Positions 1 to 5,833 of a stretch of DNA of 6,826 bases are shown here, piece after piece. Both the position numbers and the translations under genes were made by a program. Position 1 is the first letter of the stretch, and every line of letters begins with the position of its first letter. The stretch lies in assembly GCA_002059205.1 (NCBI GenBank), contig MVCQ01000171.1, positions 1 to 6,826 on the forward strand. The letters are read 5' to 3'. This DNA is from Candidatus Latescibacteria bacterium 4484_107. Its GTDB lineage: Bacteria > Latescibacterota > 4484-107. Under the pieces are notes generated by a model, which saw nothing but the letters and a program-made list of their open reading frames with translations, was not told where the DNA came from and did not search any database.

Positions 1-794
1 CACATGTCTTTTAAGGGGCAGGCATCGCAACGCCCTTCCAGGCAGTGTTCTCTGCAGAAGGGATAGTCGTCCCATCCGCGCGCGCCTTGTTGTGTGCAGC
101 GGGGCCTGCGCCCGAGACAATGATGCTTGGCCAGTTCCACAATCTGAGCGTGCACGTCCCGATAGACCGCGATCCGGTGCGGGACGCTGGGGTCAAAGCG
201 CCATTTCTTATATTGGGAAAGGCTTTCGCTGAGCGTCTGCTCGAAGAGCATCTGGAGATGGCCGTAGTTCCGGGTGGTCCAGCCCTCAGGAGAAATTTCC
301 TCCAGGACGTTCAGACGGGCGAACACCCGACAGGTGTAAGCGTCCACCACGAAGCGGGGATGGTTCGAAGCATACAGCAGGATGGAGTCGGCGGTCTCTT
401 TCCCGATGCCCGACCGGGACAGCAGTTCCTTTCGCACCTCTTCGGTGGGACGGCGCGGATCCAGCCACTGCTCCACGGACTCCCGGCGCACATCCGCGAG
501 GTAGGCCGCCAGGGCGATGATGCGTCGGGATTTGGTGGGGGAAAAGGCCACCGGTCGGATGAGCTTTTCCACGGCTTGGGGAGTCTGCCGCGCCAACCGG
601 TCCGGGACGAGCAGGCCCTCTTCCCGAAGACGTCGCACCGCGCGCCAGGCATGGGTCCATCCGCACTGTTGCACCAAGATGGCGGAGAAAACAATTTCCG
701 TGGGATCTCCGGGCCACCACGCGGGCGTGTATCCAAAATGCGCCCGAAGTCGTCCGTAGATCTCATGCAGGGGTTGAGCAAAGGGCATGGTCAT
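1..794 (-). CDS. Endonuclease III-related DNA glycosylase (HhH-GPD, COG2231/MagIII-like), 3' end outside window
   Basis: The frame starting at ATG 794 is open for 264 codons and leaves the window without a stop. Seen: an N-terminal HhH-GPD fold start (HFG..WWPGDP, residues 19-31; AILVQQ, 38-43), a helix-hairpin-helix around 124-139 (RSGIGKETADSIL) and VVDAYT at 149-154, whose Asp151 is the expected catalytic aspartate. Where bifunctional EndoIII has GRK with the catalytic lysine, this protein has GKE, so the exact Lys position is Glu. Known of the family: this pattern fits the monofunctional base-excision glycosylases related to MagIII (alkylated purine removal) rather than an AP lyase. The C-terminus is Cys-rich (C226-x6-C233, C247, C251, C256-x2-C259, and TG at the edge that may begin another Cys), suggesting an Fe-S cluster of unusual spacing. 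ATG 788 is an alternative start. No Shine-Dalgarno is seen; see the promoter entry. It is divergent from the sugar genes and probably unrelated to them. Confidence 0.85.
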   Translation of the reverse strand, partial: MTMPFAQPLHEIYGRLRAHFGYTPAWWPGDPTEIVFSAILVQQCGWTHAWRAVRRLREEGLLVPDRLARQTPQAVEKLIRPVAFSPTKSRRIIALAAYLADVRRESVEQWLDPRRPTEEVRKELLSRSGIGKETADSILLYASNHPRFVVDAYTCRVFARLNVLEEISPEGWTTRNYGHLQMLFEQTLSESLSQYKKWRFDPSVPHRIAVYRDVHAQIVELAKHHCLGRRPRCTQQGARGWDDYPFCREHCLEGRCDACPLKDM

Positions 795-802
795 AAAGAA
801 CA

Positions 803-831
803 AAGATACGATATGCAGGCCTTCTCGTCAA
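803..831 (-). promoter_or_regulatory. Sigma-70-type promoter giving a nearly leaderless glycosylase mRNA
   Basis: On the - strand TTGACG (831-826) is followed after exactly 17 bases by TATCTT (808-803). That is 5/6 to the -35 consensus and a fair -10. The expected transcription start, about 7 bases past the -10, falls at roughly 795-797, right at ATG 794. This agrees with the absence of any Shine-Dalgarno before that ATG. The -10 region read as TATCTTTG also matches the Bacteroidetes-type TAnnTTTG element, so the sigma class is open. Confidence 0.55.
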
Positions 832-840
832 GTTTTTTAT

Positions 841-853
841 GGGAAAATTTCCC
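841..853. promoter_or_regulatory. Palindrome GGGAAA-N-TTTCCC, possible operator
   Basis: A perfect 6+1+6 inverted repeat lies about 10 bp upstream of the glycosylase -35 element and between the two divergent genes. Its size and place suit a dimeric regulator, but no family is recognised and a 12-base palindrome can occur by chance. Confidence 0.25.
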
Positions 854-895
854 GCGTCCCTGTTGATTTTCAAAAAGGGCCGCCATCCCTGATCT

Positions 896-967
896 TGGTG
901 ATTGGTGAGGGGTGATTGGGGGGGGGACTTTACCAATTACCAGTTTACCGCTCACCACTCACCGCTT
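896..967. repeat. Two facing arrays of a degenerate 7-bp repeat (GGTGATT type) around a G9 run
   Basis: The left array (896-917) reads as units GGTGATT, GGTGAGG, GGTGATT. After nine G (918-926) the right array (932-967) reads as the complementary units ACCAATT, ACCAGTTT, ACCGCTC, ACCACTC, ACCGCTT. The two halves form an imperfect long inverted repeat ending just before the ribosome binding site of the oxidoreductase gene. Short heptameric tandem repeats of this general kind are known from intergenic regions of cyanobacteria and are seen in other environmental genomes; a function is not established. Confidence 0.65.
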
Positions 968-983
968 TCAGAAGGAGGAAGGT

Positions 984-1863
984 ATGGACAAAGTAGGCAT
1001 AGGCGTGATCGGCTGTGGGGCTATCGGCAGGATTCACATGGAGCGGTTTCAGAAGGTGCCGAACGCACAGGTCGTGGCTGTAGCCGATGTGGATCAGGCC
1101 GCGTTGGATCGGGCGAAGGCGGAGTATGGGGTGAGCAAGGCGTATCAGGATTACGGGGACTTGCTGGCCCGGAAGGACGTGGATGCGGTATCGGTGTGTC
1201 TGCCGAATTTCCTGCACTGTCCGGTCACGGTGGATGCGTTCGAGGCCGGGAAGCACGTGTTGTGCGAGAAGCCGACGGCCACGCATACGGACGAGGCGAT
1301 TCGGATGATCGAGGCCGGAGAGAAAGCGGGCAGGAAGCTGATGATTGGGTTATGTCAGCGGTTTAACGGTAGTTCCCAAGTGCTGAAGGCGCACATCGAG
1401 TCCGGGGAGTTGGGAGAGATTTACTACGCCAAGTGCGGGTACCTCAGACGTTCGGGCATCCCCGGAATGGGCGGGTGGTTCACAACCCAGGCTCAGTCCG
1501 GGGCCGGACCCATCTACGACATCGGCGTGCACGCGTTGGATCTGACGCTGTGGCTGATGGACAATTTCGATCCGGAATCGGTGTTGGCCATGAGTTATGC
1601 GAAGTTCGGTCCTTCAGGTAAAGGATCCGGAGGCTGGGCGACGCCCGTTCCCGATCTTCGCGGAGGAACACGGGAATTTCGTGGATAAAAAGCTGCACGC
1701 TCCTCAGCGGGACAACTATCTGGATGAGATGAAACACTTCGTGGGGTGCATCACAGAAGATAAGCCGCCGCTTACGACGAAGACTCAGATCATCGGCGTG
1801 CAGAAGGCGTTGGATGGGATTTTGGATTCTGCGAAGGCCGGGGAGGCGGTGAACCTTTCCTGA
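984..1863 (+). pseudogene. Gfo/Idh/MocA family NAD(P)-dependent oxidoreductase, internal deletion and frameshift
   Basis: Start ATG 984 has a strong ribosome binding site (AAGGAGG 972-978, 5-base spacer). The first frame shows a Rossmann nucleotide-binding loop (GCGAIG, residues 10-15), the EKP motif (95-97) typical of the family, and the substrate-domain motif DIGVHALD (179-186) with the usual catalytic His183. This frame makes sense up to ATPVP (about residue 223, nt 1652) and then runs into TAA at 1686-1688. The family-like sequence resumes in another frame at about nt 1651 (PIFAEEHGNFVDKKL) and continues with DEMKHFVGCI to TGA 1861-1863. Together this gives about 293 residues against a usual 350-390. 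The stretch missing is the central beta-sheet of the C-terminal domain, about 70 residues, which normally forms the dimer face. As read, the product would be a 234-residue truncated protein, probably inactive. The likely role before the lesion was oxidation or reduction of a sugar or cyclitol; the substrate cannot be told. Confidence 0.85.
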
Positions 1864-1894
1864 TTTTCGAGTGGGGAGTCCAGTTTGCGGTAAG

Positions 1895-1913
1895 AGAGAG
1901 GAGGTGCGCTGTG
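1895..1913 (+). promoter_or_regulatory. Orphan Shine-Dalgarno plus GTG with no long reading frame
   Basis: AGAGAGGAGGT (1895-1905) is the best ribosome binding site in this gap and sits 5 bases before GTG 1911. That frame closes after 29 codons (TGA 1996-1998). The AraC gene downstream has no ribosome binding site of its own, so this may be the remains of its true start, separated from it by indels. Confidence 0.3.
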
Positions 1914-1978
1914 GGGCGTATTCGTCGTCACGCGCGCCCGATTTTCAACCTTTGCCATGAACCTCCCGCAAGTTGCCA

Positions 1979-2914
1979 ATGTACGGGAAATCATCCATTA
2001 TGGTTATGAATTCGACAACAAGGTTACCCCCGAATATAATCCCCTTAGACCACATCCTGCCGCATGTCCTTTTTACCCACCTGTACCATTGCGAACCCGG
2101 CTGGAGCATGGGGAAAAAATTCCATTCCGACTGTCACGAGATGTTTTTTATCCTCGAAGGGAAAGGATGTCTTACTCTGGGGGAGACGGAATATCCTGCT
2201 AAACGCGGTGACGTTTTTTTGATCAAACCCGAACAGACCCACTCGGCTGCTGCGGATGTCTCGGATCCTTATGTTTATTACAGCTTACATTATGCCTTTC
2301 GCGAAGGGCAAGGTTTTTCCGAACCATCTGCTCCTGAGGAGTTGTCGCTTTTAGATACGTTCTTCAACACCCCATATAGGTCTCTCTCCAAAATCAGATT
2401 GCCCGAGGTGTCGGAAACGCGGAAGATTATAGAAAAGATGGAGGTGGAAAGAACACATAAGGCCGTCGGATATGCGACGATGCGGAGCGTCTATTTGCTT
2501 CAGCTCCTGACGTTGGTGGCGCGAGTGGCGCTTCAGACAACATCCCCTGAAAGCACGAATCCCGAAGTCCTTCGCAATCGTAATTTGCTGATCGCGCATC
2601 AGATCAAAAGAACTTTGGAGGAGCATCTGATCCGACAAGTCACGCTGCAGGATGTGGCCGATGCGATTCACCTGAGTCCTCACTACTGTTGCTCTGTTTT
2701 CAAAGAGGTGACCGGTTATACGATCTTCCAATACCTGGACCGTTTGCGGGTGGAAAGGGCGAAAATGCTCTTACGCCATTCGCATCTGAACGTGACCGAG
2801 ACGGCTGAGGAGTTGGGGTATCACAATGTCTATTATTTCAGCCGGGTGTTCAAGAGAGTGACGGGGATGTCGCCCGCTCAATTTGCGATTTCAACTCCAG
2901 GCAAAAGTAGATAA
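1979..2914 (+). CDS. AraC family transcription regulator with N-terminal cupin sensor
   Basis: Counting from ATG 1979, the protein has 311 residues. Residues about 30-92 form a cupin sensor (FHSDCHEMFFILEGKG with His49, His53 and Glu54; GDVFLIKPEQTH at 78-89). Residues 205-305 form the AraC DNA-binding domain with two helix-turn-helix units (VTLQDVADAIHLSPHYCCSVFK, about 221-242, and NVTETAEELGYHNVYYFSRVFK, about 271-292), closing with the family end motif TGMSPAQF. Such proteins bind a sugar or related ligand through the cupin and activate nearby operons. TTG 1973 is a possible earlier start; the frame is closed by a stop at 1958-1960. The first 25 residues look unlike the family, and an overlapping frame from ATG 1957 (MNLPQVANVREIIHYGYEF, then TPEYNPL) looks more protein-like and would join at about nt 2044, so a one-base indel in the CCCC run there is possible. 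It likely controls the genes downstream. Confidence 0.85.
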   Translation: MYGKSSIMVMNSTTRLPPNIIPLDHILPHVLFTHLYHCEPGWSMGKKFHSDCHEMFFILEGKGCLTLGETEYPAKRGDVFLIKPEQTHSAAADVSDPYVYYSLHYAFREGQGFSEPSAPEELSLLDTFFNTPYRSLSKIRLPEVSETRKIIEKMEVERTHKAVGYATMRSVYLLQLLTLVARVALQTTSPESTNPEVLRNRNLLIAHQIKRTLEEHLIRQVTLQDVADAIHLSPHYCCSVFKEVTGYTIFQYLDRLRVERAKMLLRHSHLNVTETAEELGYHNVYYFSRVFKRVTGMSPAQFAISTPGKSR

Positions 2915-2971
2915 TCGGAACATTGTATAAATTTATTGGAAAATCAGCTATGGACTTTTGGGATCAAATCT

Positions 2972-3004
2972 GTTAAATTGCAATCCATTAAATTGGCATT
3001 TAAC
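2972..3004. promoter_or_regulatory. Inverted and direct repeats before the deacetylase-like gene, candidate AraC operator
   Basis: GTTAAAT (2972-2978) and ATTTAAC (2998-3004) form an exact 7-bp inverted repeat with a 19-base gap. Within it TTAAATTG occurs twice (2973-2980 and 2988-2995), 15 bp apart. The element ends just before the ribosome binding site at 3006 and lies directly behind the AraC gene. It is a reasonable operator for that regulator. No clear -35/-10 pair is seen in 2915-3005. Confidence 0.4.
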
Positions 3005-3019
3005 GAAAGGAGACCCGGA

Positions 3020-4266
3020 GTGATCTCTATAATCCGTCCCGAACTCCCGCGTCTGAGCGTTCCCATCTGTCTTTTGGTGGACGACTGGACCGTGGGGGAT
3101 GTGTGGCAGGAAAAGAAGGACTTCGACAGAAGCTGGGAGTTTGTCACGATTTCGCAGACCTGGTGGAGCGATATGGGATCAAAGGCAAGATCAGTTTTGT
3201 CCCTTATCTTTCTACGCACAAGTCCCCGGATCCCGATCCGTTAGGACGGATAGACAGGGGGATCAAGGGACTGAGTCACGGACGGCTGGAGGAGTACATC
3301 CAGGTGGTGCGGGAACGGCTGGTCCCCGTTTTCGATATCAGTCCCGAAGTCCTGACCCACACGCAGGCATTGGATTTGAAGACCGAAAGGCTCCTGCCGG
3401 AGTCGGAGTGGTCGTGGTCGAACTGGCAGGACGAAGAAACGCTAACGAAATACATCGCAAGAGGTCTGGAGATATTAAAAACCGTGGGCATCACGGCCAA
3501 TGGGGTGACCTCGGGGTGTGACTTCGCCAGGGAGGTGGAGGGGCTTTACGTGAGAGCGATGTTGGCCGCCCAGAAGGAGGTGAACGATATTCCTCTTACC
3601 TGGTACTTCTTGCACGAAGAACCCAAACGGAGGCAGTGGAGCGTGAACCCCAGCGTTCAATATCTGGACAGGGAGAAGGCTGAGGCGGTCGTGAGCATCG
3701 TAAGCGGATGCAGGGAGTATTTCTTTTTCGAGTCGCGAGGATGGAAGCAGGCCACGCCGGAAAACATCTCCCATGCCACGGATCAATATCTGACCACGGA
3801 CGGCCGGTCCGGCAGAATGGCCCGGCTTTTCGACGACAGAAGTTGTATCGTCTTCCACAGCCACTTCCAGCGGCTTTACGGGGCGGAAGACCGATACGGC
3901 TTCATAATTCTGGAGGAGCTTCTACACAGGATAGATCAGGTCTTCGGCGATGGAGTTATGTGGATGACACCGAGTGCGCTGGCCCGGTACTGGGCGACGA
4001 TAAAGGCGTACAAGTCCGAGGTGGAGCAAACCGAAAGCCATGTGAAGGTGCAATTTCATTCTCCATTCGACTGTGCCGATTTCACATTCAAGATTGTGCT
4101 TTCTGAGCAGATCGAGATTTCCCGCATCTCTGCCGACAGCAGGGAACTTGCGAAGGTTTCCGTATCGGATTCGAGTCTCATTTCGAATTCCTGGACTCAA
4201 AAGAAAAACGAACTCCTGATTTGTTTTGATTTGCGAACGGGCAGCGAGATCAAGGCAGAGTTTTAG
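3020..4266 (+). pseudogene. Uncharacterised deacetylase-like protein (VDD-type), frameshifted near its N-terminus
   Basis: GTG 3020 has a good ribosome binding site (AAAGGAG 3006-3012, 7-base spacer). Its frame begins ISIIRPELPRLSVPICLLVDD, which resembles the start of a family of uncharacterised proteins I recall from Armatimonadota and Planctomycetota. After about nt 3143 the family-like sequence is in another frame (HDFADLVERYGIKGKISFVPY) and stays open to TAG 4264-4266; the original frame stops at 3242-3244. The rejoined protein would be about 415 residues. The VDD motif, the His-containing segments THTQALDL and FHSHFQ, and the barrel-like spacing recall polysaccharide deacetylases, but the family is not assigned and a metal site is not proven. 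The last 65 residues look like a small beta domain. A GTG at 3103 could give a 387-residue product lacking the VDD segment. The region between VDD and FADLVERYG also seems short, so some bases may be missing as well as the frame change. Confidence 0.6.
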
Positions 4267-4308
4267 GTTCGTAGTGAAGGCTTGTTAAAACCTCGAAAGG
4301 AGGCAAAA

Positions 4309-4653
4309 ATGGCAGAGAAAGGCTTTCTGGTGCGCAAGACCGGTGAGATCCCTAAAGAACGGAGCACCTGCGGGTTCAGGCAGCGGCTTATTACGAAAGA
4401 ACACTTCGAAGGAGCCAATCTCACCTTTCTCAGCGTGTACGAGGCGGAGCAGCACTACCACAAGAAGACCACGGAGTTTTACTATGTGCTCAAGGGTGAG
4501 GGAACTCTGGTGCTCGACGGCGAGCGGGTGGCGCTTGATCCGGGCACGCTGGTGATGATTCGTCCCGGCACGCGTCATCGGGCAGAGGGGCAGGTGGAAA
4601 CGTTGATTGTAGGGATACCCCCCTTTGATCCGGCGGATACGTTTTTCGATTGA
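4309..4653 (+). CDS. Small single-domain cupin protein
   Basis: ATG 4309 follows a good ribosome binding site (AAAGGAGG 4296-4303) and gives 114 residues. Cupin motif 1 is complete: H49-Y-H51, Glu56 and the following G63. Motif 2 is GTLVMIRPGTRH with His90. These four residues (His49, His51, Glu56, His90) are the usual metal ligands. The protein is a single beta-barrel in the size range of sugar isomerase, dioxygenase or ligand-binding cupins; the reaction cannot be told. It lies 42 bp after the deacetylase-like gene and is probably co-transcribed with it. It is the only intact gene between the AraC regulator and the GH9 gene. Confidence 0.85.
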   Translation: MAEKGFLVRKTGEIPKERSTCGFRQRLITKEHFEGANLTFLSVYEAEQHYHKKTTEFYYVLKGEGTLVLDGERVALDPGTLVMIRPGTRHRAEGQVETLIVGIPPFDPADTFFD

Positions 4654-4751
4654 GGAGGCTCCGGCGAGAAAAAATAAGGGATGTTTCAAAGTTCTCCTCA
4701 CAGTTTTTCTAAAGGAATGCCCCCACCGCGAATGCCGCTCATTTCCGCTAA

Positions 4752-5440
4752 TGGGTGAAGCAATTGTACGACGAGCGGAAGAGCAAAGGAAAGTTCATCG
4801 TTTACACCGTGTCCGATCCCTACGAGAAGACCCAGGGCGTAATCGGTCAGGTGCCCCTCCTCACCACGATGGTTGAGGATCCCGACTTGATCCGTGACAT
4901 CTTTGAGACCCACGTTACCTTGATGATCCGGATGTGTCAAATGCTCATGGACAGGGGGATCGTTTTCGACGGTACCTGGTTCAACGGCGATATCGCTTAC
5001 AATAAGGGCTTGCTTTTCTCGCCGAACGCCTATCGGGAGGCTCTTATGCCCAGCCACAAGCGGCTCTTCGACTTCTGCAACGCCCACAATATGCCGGTGC
5101 CGGTGATCTATCATACGGACGGCGATGTTCGGGATGCGATTCCGTTTTTGATCGAGGCGGGGATACGTTGTCTCCAGCGCTGGAGGCAAAGGCCGGTCTG
5201 GATGTCCGAAAACTAAAGGCAGACTACGATGATCGTCTAACGTTTATGGGTAATATAGCCATTCAGGTAATGAGCACCGGCGACCCCGGACTCATCGAAA
5301 AAGAGGTGAAAAGCAAGCTCCTCGCCGCAAAAGACAGACGGGGCTACATCTATCATTCCGATCACTCGGTGCCGCCATCGGTGAGCTTCGAAAGTTATCA
5401 GTGGGCGATGGAACTGGTGGATCGGTATGGCAAAAATTAA
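4752..5440 (+). pseudogene. Uroporphyrinogen decarboxylase-like protein, N-terminus missing and one-base frameshift
   Basis: The recognisable part starts at about codon 4755 (VKQLYDERKSKGKFIVYTVSDPYEK) and includes VEDPDLIRDIFETH, GDIAYNKGLLFSPNAYREAL, YHTDGDVRDAIPFLIEAGI and, in another frame, LEAKAGLDVRKLK through YIYHSDHSVPPSVSFESYQWA to TAA 5438-5440. The family is normally about 340-370 residues, and about 130 N-terminal residues are absent. A stop (TAA 4749-4751) lies just upstream in frame. The frame breaks at about 5177-5179: adding one C there restores CLQPLEAKAGLDV, the usual family sequence. The first frame otherwise stops at 5214-5216. Members without haem partners are often relatives of corrinoid methyltransferases; here, next to sugar genes, the role is unknown. 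A short reading frame with its own AAAGGA site (ATG 4717 to TGA 4753-4755, MPPPRMPLISANG) lies over the junction and may be what is left of the start. Confidence 0.8.
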
Positions 5441-5470
5441 GGGTTTCAGGCGACAAGAAAAAAATCAATT

Positions 5471-5499
5471 TTGGCAAACATGCTCGTATTTCTTCTAAT
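5471..5499 (+). promoter_or_regulatory. Strong promoter-like pair TTGGCA-17-TCTAAT
   Basis: TTGGCA (5471-5476) and TCTAAT (5494-5499) are each 5/6 to the sigma-70 consensus and are 17 bases apart. The transcript would start at about 5506. No gene start follows within 300 bases; the first structure met is the hairpin pair at 5501-5561. Confidence 0.55.
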
Positions 5500-5505
5500 A
5501 AGAAA

Positions 5506-5580
5506 GGAGAACGTCCAGCCTTTCTCTCCCCCCCTAGGGGAAGCTTGGGAACCTTCCCCTAAGTAGATTTTGTTTTCTTT
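5506..5580 (+). ncRNA. Candidate short RNA or attenuated leader of about 75 nt
   Basis: The stretch from the predicted start of the 5471 promoter to the T-rich tract after the second hairpin would make an RNA of about 75 nt. It is C-rich in the middle (C7 at 5528-5534) and ends in a stem-loop with T-rich tail. It could be an independent small RNA or a premature termination point in the GH9 leader. No known RNA family is recognised. Confidence 0.3.
5535..5580 (+). terminator. Terminator-like hairpin with T-rich tail
   Basis: TAGGGGAAG (5535-5543) and CTTCCCCTA (5553-5561) form an exact 9-bp stem with a 9-base loop. Six bases later a T-rich tract (5568-5580, 10 of 13 T) follows. A smaller hairpin, AGAAAGG (5501-5507) with CCTTTCT (5519-5525), precedes it. 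The gap before the T tract makes it less than perfect as an intrinsic terminator. It may end the URO-D transcript as well. Confidence 0.5.
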
Positions 5581-5607
5581 TCGGTGTATTTCAGTGTTTT
5601 TCGGTGT
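5578..5607. repeat. Tandem 10-bp repeat, three copies
   Basis: TTTTCGGTGT, ATTTCAGTGT and TTTTCGGTGT follow each other without gaps; copies 1 and 3 are identical and copy 2 differs at two positions. It directly overlaps the end of the T-rich terminator tail. Confidence 0.7.
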
Positions 5608-5662
5608 TTTATTTAGCGGTTCAGGACCTTTTCAAACACGCCCTAAGAGAGGTGGGGAAGTT

Positions 5663-5813
5663 CTCTGTACTACTAATCCGCAAAATCTTGTTTTTTTGAC
5701 AAGGTTTTTGAAGAGCTGGATGGTAAGCATTGTTCGGATTTTCAGATATGCGTATTTGGTTTGATCCGTGGCTATGTGCTCTGTACTACTAACCTGCAAT
5801 CTCTGTGGCTAAC
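5663..5813. repeat. 21-bp direct repeat upstream of GH9, two copies plus a partial third
   Basis: CTCTGTACTACTAA is present exactly at 5663-5676 and 5779-5792. The match extends to 5683 and 5799 with two changes (19/21), 116 bp apart. A shorter relative, CTCTGTGGCTAAC, follows at 5801-5813. The second copy lies 35 bp before the GH9 start codon, a good place for a repressor or activator site. It may instead be a degenerate intergenic repeat of the CTCTGTG type. Confidence 0.6.
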
Positions 5814-5833
5814 TTAGATGTGGAGGAAAAACC

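Larger units (their letters stand above)
5441..5833. other. Non-coding stretch before the GH9 gene, rich in regulatory-looking structure
   Basis: No gene is supported in these 393 bases; the reading frames there are short and T-rich. It holds a promoter-like pair, two hairpins of which the second looks like a terminator, a 10-bp tandem repeat, a 21-bp direct repeat and the ribosome binding site of the GH9 gene. A TTGACA at 5696-5701 has no convincing -10 at the right distance. Confidence 0.6.

Noticed and set aside
45..866. A 273-codon open frame on the + strand
   Set aside because: It is the opposite strand of the glycosylase gene, whose - strand frame shows clear HhH-GPD motifs; the + frame shows no domain.
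896..967. CRISPR array
   Set aside because: Units are 7 bp, degenerate and without spacers.
5168..5185. Programmed frameshift in the URO-D-like gene
   Set aside because: No slippery heptamer or following hairpin is seen, and the N-terminus is missing too. A lost C explains the break more simply.
4698..5189. A 163-codon open frame on the - strand
   Set aside because: It lies antisense to the URO-D-like sequence, which has recognisable family motifs; the antisense frame has none.
5696..5724. Promoter for GH9 from TTGACA at 5696
   Set aside because: The -35 is perfect but the sequence at 16-18 bases spacing (GATGGT or neighbours) is a poor -10, so I do not list it as a feature.
5570..5764. 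A 64-codon frame in the non-coding stretch
   Set aside because: It runs through the terminator tail and the 10-bp and 21-bp repeats, has no ribosome binding site and has a composition set by T-rich DNA.
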